The position numbers and the translations under genes were made by a program. From Ectothiorhodospira shaposhnikovii (GTDB lineage Bacteria > Pseudomonadota > Gammaproteobacteria > Ectothiorhodospirales > Ectothiorhodospiraceae), in the NCBI RefSeq assembly GCF_022227765.1, contig NZ_JAJMLZ010000012.1:1-64000 (forward strand): DNA of 64,000 nt, written 5' to 3'. A model generated the notes under the pieces. That model did no database searches. It worked only from the letters and a program-made list of their open reading frames with translations, and was not told the origin of the DNA. Below, piece after piece: positions 15,630-26,300 of this stretch (position 1 is the first letter of the stretch; every line of letters begins with the position of its first letter).

Positions 15630-16436
15630 ATGAAAAAGCTACTGACTGCGGCATGCATGACCACCGCTCTGGCGGTCGCGGCACCGGTTTCCGCGGGCTG
15701 GATCCCGGTGACGGATAGTTTGACTGGGAACTTGTTGATTTCAGGACTGAATGATAGTGATGGAGCGTTCACTATCACGGCAACGAATCTTGTCGGGGAT
15801 GTCAATTTTGTTGCCCTGCCGGAGACCCAGCTGAAGGGGGTGTATGTGAAGGGGGAACTGGATTTGTATGCGCCACTTCCATTACCGCAAACAGCTCCAA
15901 TCTTTTCGGTCACCTCTGCCGGCTTCATGAATATCTTCAAGGGCATGCTCGGGATTCCGGATCCAGGATTGAGCGGCATGGAGATTATTCCGCTGTCATT
16001 TGGTCCACTGTCAACCCAAACCGGATTCGGCTCTTTCGATATTGTTTATGATGGTTTCACAAGCAATGCCTTCATTACCGCGATCAACAATAGCATCGGG
16101 ACCATGCTGGTCAATACACAGGGATCAGGGGTCGTGACGGTTGATTACACCTACAACGGCAACTCTGTGAACCTGGAGATTTCCGAGACATTTGCGGACT
16201 GGATGGGGTTTGAGCGCCTGCTTGATCTTGCTGGTGCGTATTTGAGGGAATCGATTGTTGACGCCCTCTCACCTCCTCTTAATGCTATGGTCCCCCCCTA
16301 CACCGGCATCATCGCCGGTGGATTTTCGCTAACCAATGCAGAGATCAAGTTCGTGCCCGAGCCCGGCAGTCTGGCCCTGTTTGGTCTGGGTATGGCCGGT
16401 CTGGCGGCTGCGGGGATGCGGCGGCGGCGCGTGTAG
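15630..16436 (+). CDS. PEP-CTERM sorting-domain protein
   Basis: 268 residues. A signal peptide (MKKLLTAACMTTALAVAAPV, cleaved near SAG) is followed by a beta-rich, low-charge body. The C-terminus is VPEPGSLALFGLGMAGLAAA, then GMRRRRV: the PEP motif, one transmembrane helix and an arginine cluster. This is the exosortase sorting signal, so the protein is processed and sent to the surface or EPS matrix by an exosortase, not encoded in this window. The body has no recognisable enzyme motif. The ATG at 15630 has AGGAAAGGAAG upstream. The gene sits alone behind a sigma-54 promoter, divergent from the EPS operon. Confidence 0.9.
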   Translation: MKKLLTAACMTTALAVAAPVSAGWIPVTDSLTGNLLISGLNDSDGAFTITATNLVGDVNFVALPETQLKGVYVKGELDLYAPLPLPQTAPIFSVTSAGFMNIFKGMLGIPDPGLSGMEIIPLSFGPLSTQTGFGSFDIVYDGFTSNAFITAINNSIGTMLVNTQGSGVVTVDYTYNGNSVNLEISETFADWMGFERLLDLAGAYLRESIVDALSPPLNAMVPPYTGIIAGGFSLTNAEIKFVPEPGSLALFGLGMAGLAAAGMRRRRV

Positions 16437-16524
16437 GAGCAGTCCAGCCTTTGGGAGCAGTTCCTGACTCCGAGGGCAGTCCCGACCGTGCGGGAGTTCT
16501 GACTCTGTGGGCAATCCTGCCCCT

Positions 16525-16556
16525 GTGGGAGCGGACCTGAGAAGGCCCGCTCCCAC
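16525..16556. terminator. GTGGGAGCGG inverted repeat, possible terminator/REP
   Basis: GTGGGAGCGG, 11 bases, then CCCGCTCCCAC form a strong stem between the PEP-CTERM gene and the next gene. There is no T-run, so it could be a dispersed REP-like element as well as an RNA hairpin. The shorter cores upstream (16431-16520) look like decayed copies. Confidence 0.5.
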
Positions 16557-16577
16557 GGCCGAGAGGAAATCAAGCGG

Positions 16578-17756
16578 ATGACTCAGGAAGGTCAAACCAC
16601 ACCCCGACGCAGCGGGCGTTCCCGACATTCCAAAAAACGCCTCCCCCTCTGGCGGCGATTCCTCGGTCCCTTCATTGCCCTGACCCTGATCGCCACGGTT
16701 ATCCTGCTGTACTGGGTACTTCTGGTTCCAGGCCCGGATGGTCAGGCACGGCATCACCACGAAACCCCCATGCCGCCGGCACGGGAACGCACTTCGGCCC
16801 TGCCGCCGCTCGTGCTCCCCCGAGATGAAGCCCCCCATGTCAGCGCCACCGAATGGTGGTACTACAGCGGCCACCTGTTCGGCGAACAGGGCGAGCATTA
16901 CAGCTTCCATGTCACCGTCTTCCTGCGCGACGGCATCGTGCGACATACCGTCTTCCATGGCTCATTCACCGATCATGACAACGATCGCCGCCATACCGCT
17001 CAGCACCGTACCGCCGGTATCCCATCCCCGGTCAACGCCGAAGGTTTCGATTTCCGTTATGCGGACTGGCGGGTATCGGGGTTTGGTGACGACCATGTGG
17101 TCATCATGAACGAGGACGCATTCCATCTGACCCTGGCCCTGACGGACCCCTGGCCGCCAGTCTTGCACAAAGCTCACGGCTCGGCCACCCCGGGCCTGCT
17201 GGACTTCGGGGACGCGGGCATCAGCTATTACTACTCACGACCGCGCATGCGGGCCCGGGGGCAGGTCCGGGTAGGCCGGGACGCCCCGGTCCCGGTGACC
17301 GGAGAGGTCTGGTTCGACCACCAGTGGGGGGATTTCGAAGCCACCAGGCTGGGCTGGAACTGGTTTGCCCTGCATCTGGAGGACGGCACGGAGCTGATGA
17401 TTTACGAACTCTACGATCAGCACGGCAGCCCGCTGACGACCCTGGGTACCCGTTCCCGCCAGGGACTTTCGGAAACGATTTCATCCGGAGATATCCGGGT
17501 TCGCAGCCTTGGGGAATGGACCAGCCCGCAGTCGGGTCTGCGTTATCCCGCGGCCTGGGAGATCGAACTGCCGGAGGGTCGATTGCAGATCGAACCCTTG
17601 CGTGAGAACAGTGAGTTCGACGGTCGGGAGAGCATCTTCATGCTCTACTGGGAAGGCGGGGTGCGAGTCAGCGGTGCCCTGGAAGGCATGGGTTTTGTGG
17701 AAATGAGCGGCTACGACGGTATCGTCCCTGCCCCCGGCATCACCCATGACCATTGA
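16578..17756 (+). CDS. CrtC/AttH-family lipocalin-like membrane-anchored protein
   Basis: 392 residues. A basic N-terminus leads into one membrane anchor (residues 33-52, FIALTLIATVILLYWVLLV). A periplasmic lipocalin-type double domain follows. It has the family-typical SATEWWYYSGHL near residues 91-102, FHVTVFLRDG, a central EVWFDHQWGDFE, and the closing GFVEMSGYDG. This layout matches the carotenoid 1,2-hydratase/hydroxyneurosporene synthase-like (CrtC, AttH) family. True CrtC acts in carotenoid synthesis of purple bacteria; many relatives are uncharacterised lipoprotein-like proteins beside transport genes. No other carotenoid genes are nearby, so I do not assign the enzyme activity. Confidence 0.8.
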   Translation: MTQEGQTTPRRSGRSRHSKKRLPLWRRFLGPFIALTLIATVILLYWVLLVPGPDGQARHHHETPMPPARERTSALPPLVLPRDEAPHVSATEWWYYSGHLFGEQGEHYSFHVTVFLRDGIVRHTVFHGSFTDHDNDRRHTAQHRTAGIPSPVNAEGFDFRYADWRVSGFGDDHVVIMNEDAFHLTLALTDPWPPVLHKAHGSATPGLLDFGDAGISYYYSRPRMRARGQVRVGRDAPVPVTGEVWFDHQWGDFEATRLGWNWFALHLEDGTELMIYELYDQHGSPLTTLGTRSRQGLSETISSGDIRVRSLGEWTSPQSGLRYPAAWEIELPEGRLQIEPLRENSEFDGRESIFMLYWEGGVRVSGALEGMGFVEMSGYDGIVPAPGITHDH

Positions 17757-17857
17757 GCCGCCAGTGCCATCCTTGTGTGCCGGCCTCTGCCGCACACGTT
17801 TTCGTTCGACATGTTAAAACACTGTCTCACCCTCTGAATCAGACCTTCGCTGGCCCC

Positions 17858-18295
17858 ATGTTCAAACACTTGCTGATCCTCTGTACCGGTAATATCTGTC
17901 GAAGCCCGTTTGCCGAAGCCTGTCTTAGGCAACAGTTGGAGACGGCGGGGCGGGATGTCCGTGTCGAGTCGGCGGGGATCGGGGCGCTGGTGGGTCATCC
18001 GGCGGATGAGATCACCCGGCGGCTGGCGGCGGATCAGGGGTTATCTCTGGAGGAGCACAGGGCGGTGCAGGTGACCGAGGATCATGTCCGCCGGGCGGAT
18101 CTGATTCTGGTGATGGAGCCGGTGCATCGTCAGTATCTGCTGGAGCTGTCCCCTTCCGCCCGCGGCAAGGTCTTTTTGCTGGGGCATTGGTCGGAGCGGG
18201 TGATCGAGGATCCTTATCGGCGGTCGGAGTCGGTGTATCAGCGGGTCCACGAGGAAATCCGGCAGGGCGTCGGGGAGTGGCTTTCCAGGGTGTAA
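17858..18295 (+). CDS. wzb: Low-molecular-weight protein-tyrosine phosphatase (Wzb-like)
   Basis: 145 residues. The catalytic loop is near the start, LILCTGNICRSPFAEA (CxxxxCRS with nucleophile Cys and Arg), and the general-acid aspartate is in IEDPYRRSE near residues 112-120. These enzymes dephosphorylate the tyrosine tail of Wzc-type kinases and cycle polymer export. Two such kinases are encoded in the window (13704 and 29455), so either or both may be its substrate. I chose the ATG at 17858 because homology starts there. It stands between the CrtC-like gene and a convergent RfaH-like gene. Confidence 0.9.
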   Translation: MFKHLLILCTGNICRSPFAEACLRQQLETAGRDVRVESAGIGALVGHPADEITRRLAADQGLSLEEHRAVQVTEDHVRRADLILVMEPVHRQYLLELSPSARGKVFLLGHWSERVIEDPYRRSESVYQRVHEEIRQGVGEWLSRV

Positions 18296-18311
18296 GGCCG
18301 GGCTGGGCGGG

Positions 18312-18830
18312 TCAGGCAATCCTTCGGATGTCTTCCAGGTTGATGCGGGCGCGGGTCTGTTTGCCTAGCCAGTCCAGGAGGATGAAGACGCGGGTTTCTC
18401 CGGAAAGGGTTTCGAAGATGCCTTCCAGACCTTCCAGCGGGCCTTGGGTGATGACCACCCGCTGGCCGGGTTGGGGGAGATCCGCCGGCAGGTGATGACA
18501 GCCGGTGGCCGGGTCTTCCCTGCCCCGCAAAAGGCTGATGATGCCGGCATCGATGTACGGGTATTGCTCGCCGAAACGGACCAGGCTGGTGACGCCCACG
18601 GTGGAACGGATGGGTGCAATGCTCTGGTCCTCGTGGCTTGGGGCGGCGAACAGGTAACGGGGAAACAGGGCCTCTTCCAGCTCACGAATCCGCCCCGCGC
18701 GACGAACGCGACGCTTGAGTCGCGGCAGGTAGATCCGGTAATCCTGCGCCCGCAGTCTCGATGCGGCCAGGGCTTCCTGCCTGGGTTTGCAGTAGACCAG
18801 ATACCAGTGATTCAGCATAACGGCATGCAT
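18312..18830 (-). CDS. RfaH/NusG-family antitermination factor (second copy)
   Basis: 172 residues. The NGN domain opens NHWYLVYCKPRQEALAASRL, with YRIYLPRLKRRVRR and LFPRYLFAAP, and SIAPIRSTVGVTSLVRFG as in RfaH. The KOW segment is QPGQRVVITQGPLEGLEGIF. It lacks the long N-terminal extension of the copy at 9155 and is closer in size to RfaH. The ATG at 18830 has AGGA upstream. It stands convergent to the Wzb-like gene and near the second wza-wzc pair and the giant-protein operon, which may be its targets. I found no exact ops site upstream of those genes. Confidence 0.85.
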   Translation of the reverse strand: MHAVMLNHWYLVYCKPRQEALAASRLRAQDYRIYLPRLKRRVRRAGRIRELEEALFPRYLFAAPSHEDQSIAPIRSTVGVTSLVRFGEQYPYIDAGIISLLRGREDPATGCHHLPADLPQPGQRVVITQGPLEGLEGIFETLSGETRVFILLDWLGKQTRARINLEDIRRIA

Positions 18831-18999
18831 TGTTCCTACACGAACATTGAATCCAGGATAGCGGCTACTTCTCACCCGATGACGGCAACATCATCCATAT
18901 TGGTTGATTTTTACTTCCATGGCGGACTCAAATTCACTATCTCGGGGAGCGACCCAGGGTGGACCATGATGGCTAAAACCGATTGGAGTTTTGTGCCTG

Positions 19000-19851
19000 A
19001 TGAAAGCGCTGACCATCCACCGTGGTATCTGTCGTGATCGCCTGAAATCCTCTGCCCTAGTGACCCTGCCACTGATGTGCTCAGCGCTGTGCGCCGCCCC
19101 GGTGGCGGCAGCCGGTACCGAGCTGACCGAGGCGCAGTTTCTGGACTCCCTACGATTGCTGGCGGCGCCTCCCCCACCGCCGCCGCCGCAGGCGGGGCAG
19201 TTTGGCGTGACCTCCGGGTTCGGCATGCCTCACGGGACGGTCTTTGCCGCCGGAGTGCTGACGGATCGTCGCGAGCGCTCCGCCGCCCGGGATTACGACG
19301 GGTCTGCCGGCGTGGGCCTGGGGCTGGGTGATGCCCGGCAGTGGGTGGGTCTGGATGTCACGCTGGGCATCATTAGCACCACGCCTTCCCAACTGGGTGA
19401 GGACGGCAACTTGAATCTGAAGCTGCACCGTCAGCTCCCGGGCCTGACAGCGGGTGGGGTGTCGTCGGTGGCGCTGGGGGTGGGCAACCTGATGCGCTGG
19501 GGCGATGCCCGGGAGGCGGATCAGAATCGCTATGTGTCGGCAAGCACCCTGCTGGATCTGTCCACCTCCGGAGGGCGCCCGATGCCGGTGATGCTGACTG
19601 CGGGGTACGGCACGGCAATCAGCGGCCTGGGTCGCGATGAGGATGGTTTTTTCGGTGCCGGGGTGGGGCTGACGTCACGTTTTTCCGCCTCGGCCTCGTG
19701 GGTCGGTGACGAGTGGATCACCGGAGTGACCTATCTGGAACGTGATCTGAACCTACAGGTCACCCTGGCCGTGGGAGATGTCACCGACCGCCTAGGTGAG
19801 GGGCAACGCTACATCCTGGCGGTGGGGTTTGTGTTCGGCAACGTGTTTTAG
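19000..19851 (+). CDS. Exported protein, possibly beta-barrel, unknown function
   Basis: 283 residues. A signal-like N-terminus (LVTLPLMCSALCAAPVAAAG) is followed by an acidic spacer with a run of seven prolines near residue 60. The long body has alternating hydrophobic/polar strands rich in Gly (VGLGLGDARQWVGLDVTLGI, AVGFVFGNVF). The C-terminal residue is Phe, preceded by alternating hydrophobics, which is the usual outer-membrane barrel signature. I do not recognise the family. It converges on the operon of the giant repeat protein and could be its surface partner, but nothing in the sequence proves this. The ATG at 19000 is chosen over an upstream TTG. Confidence 0.65.
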   Translation: MKALTIHRGICRDRLKSSALVTLPLMCSALCAAPVAAAGTELTEAQFLDSLRLLAAPPPPPPPQAGQFGVTSGFGMPHGTVFAAGVLTDRRERSAARDYDGSAGVGLGLGDARQWVGLDVTLGIISTTPSQLGEDGNLNLKLHRQLPGLTAGGVSSVALGVGNLMRWGDAREADQNRYVSASTLLDLSTSGGRPMPVMLTAGYGTAISGLGRDEDGFFGAGVGLTSRFSASASWVGDEWITGVTYLERDLNLQVTLAVGDVTDRLGEGQRYILAVGFVFGNVF

Positions 19852-19870
19852 CCATGCATCTGGTATCCGA

Positions 19871-19895
19871 CGCAGTCGGGTTTACCTCGACTGCG
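19871..19895. terminator. Hairpin between convergent genes
   Basis: CGCAGTCG and CGACTGCG form a perfect 8-base stem with a 9-base loop just past the stop of the exported protein gene, extending into the 3' end of the opposite gene. It could terminate transcription from either side. No T-run is present. Confidence 0.4.
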
Positions 19896-20397
19896 CCTGC
19901 TTGATGTCGTTGAGAAGTCGCTGCAGGGATTCGCGCACTTCCGGGCTGTGATGTGGCTGTTCCAGTGCCTGTTCCACCAGAGTCGAGGCCTGGCTGAGAC
20001 CCTGGGGCGTGAGCTGGGATACCGGAAAATCAAGCACGGCCGGCGGTAACACGGGCATGTCGGCGGCACGCGCAGGCCCATCCCCTGCCCTTCCGCCTCC
20101 GGTATCGGGAGTTATCACCGGCGGTGATAACTCGGTCCCCGGCGGAGGCCCTACCACCGGCGGAGGCCCTACCACCGATGGGGGTGCTACCACCGATGGG
20201 GGTGCTACCGCGGGCGGGGGCGGGGGCGGGACGGGCACCACGATGATGGCCTCCGGGGGAACGACGGGGACCTGGCCGCCCCAGACAGGCACCACCGGCA
20301 GGATGACCAGCAGGCCGATCAGTCCCAGTCTGCATCCGGGCCGCGTGACGCCCGGGTGCAGGGAGGGTTGCGGTTTTTTCACCAGGGAGTTGGGCAT
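19882..20397 (-). CDS. Proline-rich exported protein co-transcribed with the giant protein
   Basis: 171 residues. A hydrophobic N-terminal segment (LGLIGLLVILPVVPVWGG) is followed by a Pro/Val-rich tract (residues about 45-95) built on repeats of APPSVV and GPPPVV, then a short C-terminal helical part, LVEQALEQPHHSPEVRESLQ. The repeats are also visible in the DNA as 18-base tandem units (about 20138-20211). Its ATG overlaps the stop of the 2525-residue protein (TGATG), so the two are translationally coupled. Role unknown; the rigid extended tract would suit a periplasm-spanning or wall-crossing linker. Confidence 0.7.
   Translation of the reverse strand: MPNSLVKKPQPSLHPGVTRPGCRLGLIGLLVILPVVPVWGGQVPVVPPEAIIVVPVPPPPPPAVAPPSVVAPPSVVGPPPVVGPPPGTELSPPVITPDTGGGRAGDGPARAADMPVLPPAVLDFPVSQLTPQGLSQASTLVEQALEQPHHSPEVRESLQRLLNDIKQAQSR
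20138..20211. repeat. 18-base tandem repeats encoding the Pro/Val tract
   Basis: Units alternate between GGCGGAGGCCCTACCACC and GATGGGGGTGCTACCACC, each at least twice in a row, in frame with the minus-strand gene. They are prone to slippage and length variation. Confidence 0.75.
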
Positions 20398-23300
20398 CAC
20401 AGTACCTCGGGTTGCGTTGGAACATCATGCCAGAGGCAGGGGCCCTCCAGACAGATGGGCTGAGTATCGAAAGATCCCGCCTGGGTCGTGTCACCGCCGG
20501 AAAGATCCAGCAGATAGGCTTGGCCGTCATCACCCTGTATCCAGAGCTGGCCGGCGTCCTCGGTCTGGAGTTCCGAGTCCAAAAAGGCCATGAAGGTGCC
20601 ACCCTGTGCCGCGTCGGAATCGGTGCTCATGGACATCATTGAGATCATGGACATCATGATCGGTGGTACTTCCACCAGCCCGATGTCTGCACCCAGCGTG
20701 AGATCCAGCTGGCCCTCCAGGAAGCCCCGAATGACCACATCCGCGTCCCAGCCCGTGAAGTTATTGCCGGCCGGCACCGTCACCACGGCCTGGAACTCGC
20801 CGTAGCCGTCGATAAGCTCGCGACGGATATCCAGTCCCAGTTGCTGGATGGTACCGGTGCTGTCCACCCACTCGGTGACGAACTCGTTATCGATGAACGA
20901 TACTGTGCCCTGCAGGCCGCCGGACAGGGCCACACCCTGGATCACACCCTCGTAGGTGCTTGCCGGGGCGCCCAGTTCTGCCAGCCCCTGTTGTACCCAA
21001 CTGGTGGACTCAGACCAGTAGAGCTTGTTTTCCTGCAGCGTCAGCCCCTCCAGGTGGCCGCGTATCTCCACCAGGGAAACGATGTCACGAATGGAGTAGA
21101 TCTGGTCGACGGCCACATCGATGATGTTGTCAATAATCACCAGGTTTTCGGCGCTGTGACCCTCGTTGAGGGAGACCACAATGACGCCGTTGAAACCCGA
21201 CTGGGCGCGACCGGCCCCAAGGATGCCCATCGGATCGGCGTTGACAAAATCCACGAACTCGTTGCCCTGAATCAGGAAGTTGTCGAAGCGGTACGGCGTC
21301 TCGCCTTCTCCGAAGAGCTGGAGGCCGCCGCTGTTGTAGGCGCCTTGGTTGTCGATGATGCGCACATCGTCGTTCTGGCCCTTGAACTCCATCCAGAAGT
21401 TGCGCCCGAAGAAGAGTACGTCGTCGTCTTCACCGCCGTAACCGTTGGGTGTGCCGTAGCCCGGCGGCCGCGCATAGCCATAGCCGCTACCTTCCTCGAA
21501 GAATTCCGCCAAGCCGTCGAAGTTGGCGCCGCCCGCGTGGAGGCCGTGGTAGAAGGCGTTCCCGCTGATTTCCACATCCTGCAGGGAAGACAGGTACAAA
21601 TGCCCTGCCGCCGGTCGCCAGAAGACGTTGTCGGTGATGCTGGATGCTTCCAGGCCGCCCAGATAGAGGGCGCCGCCGACGCCTCCCACTACCCCCCCGA
21701 AGAGGTTCCCGGATAGGGTCCAGCCGGTGGCTACCGGGGGGCCATCGTAGCTACCGCCCATGAAGCTGGGTGCCTTGTCGCCCACATAACCGGTGACGTA
21801 GCTATTGCTCAGGGTGAAGTTGTCCAGACCGTCGCCACTCAGGATGCCGGTATCCCAGGTGAGCGGGCCGTTGGCGTGGTGCAGCCGCAGGCCGTCCAGG
21901 GTCACATCCGGGGCTGCAATGGTGATCTTGCCGTTGATCCAGGCTTCCGGGTGCTCACGGACATCATCCTGCAGGTCCGGTAACGGTTTGCCCTCCTCAT
22001 CACGGGGAATCGGCGTCTGGTTGGGTCCGATCAGGGTGAGCGGCTTATCGATGCGAATGTCGCCGATGTATTCACCCGACGCCAGTCGCAACACGTCACC
22101 GGCCTCGGCGGATGCAATGGCTTCGCCAAGGTCCATGAATCCGGTGTTCTGGGTCTCGTTGATCACTTGCACCAATGGCTGGGTACCGGTCACCAGATTC
22201 AGGTCGATCTTGTCCAGATATGTCCGCAGTGCAGCCAGCTGATCGTCCGCCAGGCCAGTGGTGTCCACGGCGACGGAACGGGGGTCCACCGCATCGCTGC
22301 CCAGCAGAGCCGTGATGGTCAGGGCGGTATCAGTCGAGGCCAGGGACAGATGACTCACGCTGTCGAGGCTGCCGATATTGTCCGCCAGGACCTGCCGCTG
22401 GGCGGCGTTCATGCCCTGGGCATTCACGTTGACGGTGGCGGTATCGGCCAGGGCGTCGCCCAACAGGGCATCGAGCTGACCCGCGGACTGGGTGCTGCTC
22501 AGGTTCAGGGTGCCGCCAAGGCCGGCGGGCGCTAACTTGGCAATGGCGTCCGCCACCGCGTTGAGTTGTGCGGATGTCATGCCGGTGGCGTTGACCGTCG
22601 CTGATCCCGCCGCCACGGCCTCGCTGCCCAGCAAAGCCGTGATGGTCAGGGCGGTATCAGTCGAGGCCAAGGACAGATGACTCACGCTGTCGAGGCTGCC
22701 GATATTGTCCGCCAGGACCTGCCGCTGGGCGGCGTTCATGCCCTGGGCATCCACGTTGACGATGGCGGCATCGGCCAGGGCGTTACCCAACAGAGCATCG
22801 AGCTGACCCGCAGACTGGGTGCTGCTCAGGTTCAGGGTGCCGCCAAGGCCGGCGGGCGCTAACTTGGCAATGGCGTCCGCCACCGCGTTGAGTTGTGCGG
22901 ATGTCATGCCGGTGGCGTTGACCATCGCTGATCCATCCGCTGCCGCAGCGCTGCCCAGCAGAGTCGTGATGGTCAGGGCGGTATCGGCCGCCTCCAGGGA
23001 CAGGTTGCTCAAACCGTCGAACCTGTCGATATTGTCCACCAGGGTCTGCCGCTGAGTGGCGTTCATGCCCTGGGCATTCACGTTGACGGTGGCAGCATCG
23101 GCCAGAGCGTCGCCCAACAGGATGTCGAGCAGGCCAATCGACGCCAGGGTCACTGACAGGGTGCCCACGAGTCCTCCCACGGCCACCTTGTCGATTCGAT
23201 CTGTCACGGCGCCCAGCTGTGCGGTATCCATGCCATCAGCACGGACAATGGCTTCGCCGGACTGGCGCAGGTCGAGCACCTCGATGATCGACGCTACAGA

Positions 23301-26300
23301 ATCGTCGGCAGTGAGGATCTGGATCGCTTCCAGGGGCGGACGATCAACGGGGGCAACCTTGCCGATGAACTGACGCAGGGCATTGATCTGCGCGGGTATC
23401 AGATCCGAGGGGTCCACCTGGACACTGACCGACCCATCCGCCACCGCATTGCTGCCCAGTAGAGCATTGATAGCCCGGACCGAATCGGCCACCTCCAGGG
23501 ACAGGTTGCTCAGGCTGTCAACCCCGGCCACATTGTCCGCCAGGGCCTGCCGCTGGGCGGCATTCATGCCTTGGGCATCCACATTGACAGTGGCGGTATC
23601 GGCCAGGGCGTCGCCCAGCAAGGCATCAAGCTGACCCGCGGACTGGCTGCTGCTCAGGATCAGGGTGCCGCCAAGACCGGCAGCCGCTACCTTGGCAATG
23701 GCATCTGCTACCGCGTTGAGTTGTGCGGATGTCATGCCGGTGGCATTGACCGTCGCTGATCCATCCACCGCCGCATCGCTGCCCAGCAGGGTCGTGATGG
23801 TCAGGGCGGTATCAGTCGAGGCCAGGGACAGATGACTCACGCTGTCGAGGCTGCCGATATTGTCCGCCAGGACCTGCCGTTGGGCGGCGTTCATGCCCTG
23901 GGCATTCACCAGCAAGGTTGCATCCGGATTGGTCTGCTGGCCCAGCAAGCCCTCCAACTGCGACAAGGTTTGCTCGGCGGAAAGCAGCAGGGCGGCATCC
24001 GCCTGGATAATGAAACTGGCATTGGCAATGTCGGCACCGGCGGCCAGACTGAGCACGCCGCCCGACACCGTCACCAAGGCAGCACCCAGATTCCCGCTGA
24101 ACTGCGGATTGTCCGTGGCATCCAGTTCCGCCGTCACGGTCCCGGTGGTGAGTTGGGAAAGATCCGCATCCAGCGCCCGTTCCAGGCCGGTGATGCGGAC
24201 GGTCCCCTCACCCAGGATACCGGCATCGGGTATCTGCGCGAACTCGATCACCACAGTGGTTCCAGAGGCTACGGACAAACCGCCCTCGCCAAGAGAGTCG
24301 ACTTGGCGCAGGTCCAGCACGCTCCCGTCACCATCCACTCGAACCCGACCGGTCTCCGGCAGGCGGCCCGTGAAGGTCACCTCGGTGTCGTCGGCCAGGG
24401 CCAGACGCAGGCTGCCGGTCATGGCGGACAGATCCGCCTCCGGTGTCTGCGACAACTCACGGACAGTGACCGTACCGCCCTGAATCTCACGTGCATCGGC
24501 CTGACTTGCGGTCAGGCTGAGTGCTTGACCGGCGGCCACGGTCAGGGTCAGGCTGCCAAGCACACTGCCCGAAGACAACGTGGTGTTGGCGGTGATCTGG
24601 GTCGTGAAAGTCTCGACCGCGACACCGCTCAGGTCCAGGTCCACACGTCCGCTGCCCAGTGACGAGAGCACCACCGCGGTGCCTGCTTCTCCCACGATGT
24701 CGCGACTGCTGGCTTGGCCGGCACGCAGGACAAGGGTCTGTCCAGGGGCCAGACTTACGTCAGCCACCCCCAGTAGGGTTCCCGGGGCCAGGGTCACCAT
24801 GTCATCCGCCAGATACGCGGTGACCATGGCGTCAGGCCCGGCCTGAATCTGGGTGAGATCGCGCTCCTCGGCACCCAGGTCCCTGATTTCCAGGACCCCG
24901 CCCGGGTCCACCTCCATGTAACGGCCATCGGCCTGAGCGGCCGTGACAATCAATTTGCCACCCGCTTCCACCCCCAGCCGCAGGGTATCTCCAAGATCCG
25001 CGCCGGTCAGGTCAAACGCATCACCTTCTCCCACGTTGAGCGAGAGATTTTCCACCGTGATCTCCGACAAGTCTGCCGTCAGCACGCCCCGGGCAGCGGT
25101 GAGTTCGACGGTACCCGCACCCGTCACACGGACGCCATCGGCCAGGGCCAATGGCAGTTCCAGCGCTACATTCTCGTTGACCCACAGATGGTACTCACCC
25201 GTGTCCAGGGTAGCGACGTTACCCAGATCCTGCAGGGAAAGGTCTTGCCGGATGGTGACCGTGTTGCCCAGAACAATACCGGTGATGATCTCGCTGCCCG
25301 GCTGTTGGGCACGGATGGCCTCCACCAGGGTCTCCAACTGGCTCCAGTTGAACACCGTGATATCGGCACTGAACACCACTTCCTGATCGAAACCCTCCAC
25401 GGCGGCCTCGCCGAGAAGGACGCGCACCGTGGACCCGGCAACGGGCAGCACAAGCCGTCCGGCATCCACATCACCCTGGGTGAAATCCGTGAATTCCAGG
25501 GTGGGTGGCCGCAGGCCACCGGGCTGGAAGTTATCGCCGAATGCCTCCTGCAGGTCTATCGGCATGGCGGGGTCCGCCTCACCGATCACGCGCAGGCTCC
25601 CTGCGCCGGCCAGGCTGCTGAACTGTTCGGCATCCAGCAGGCTCAACAAGCCCTGGAACTGTTCCACCGATAACGTCAGGGCAGAGTTGATATTGAAACG
25701 GATGAGTGTGCCGCCGGCGGCCTCGTCCACCGTCAGCGTGGCCTCGGCCAGAGACACGGCACCACCCAGGGCCTCAATGGTGTTGTCACCCCCACCAAAG
25801 TCGATAAGACTGCCGGTGCGCAGTGCCACAGCGGCACCGGCCGGTGCGTCATCACCAAAATCAAACACCAGGCGGTCGTCGCCGCCACCCAGCACCATGC
25901 TGACGAGCAGTTCGGCGGGGGGATCGGCCAGCAGATCCAGTCCGGTGACGTCGATGATCACCGTGGTGGCCTCATCGGCGCCGATGAGGCCTTCACCGGC
26001 ACTGAGCTGCTCCATCTGGGCTGCCGTGAGCAGCAGGGTGGTACCGCCGGGCAAGGTCAGGATGGTCACGTCCGGCGCCAGATCGGCCGCCCGGATGTCC
26101 ACACGGGCGATCTCGACATTCAGGGCCGCCAGTGCCTCCGGCGTGAGTTGTGCGGCACTCAGGGTGCCGCTCAGGCTCAGGGTACCGGCACCCGCCACTC
26201 GGGCACCGGCGGCCAAGTCCTCCATCTCCAGGCTCAGGGTCTGCCCGGTACCCACGGTGATGTCGGCCACTTTGGCGAAGTGGGTCTGAATCGCATCCAG

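Noticed and set aside
22354-23900. Regular repeats that might be a CRISPR array
   Set aside because: Period is 327 bases, in frame, with similar coding sequence in place of spacers; they are protein repeats.
25860-25960. RTX-type calcium repeats in the giant protein
   Set aside because: Only one acidic LGGGDDRLVFDFGDD stretch; no tandem GGxGxDxUx nonapeptides.
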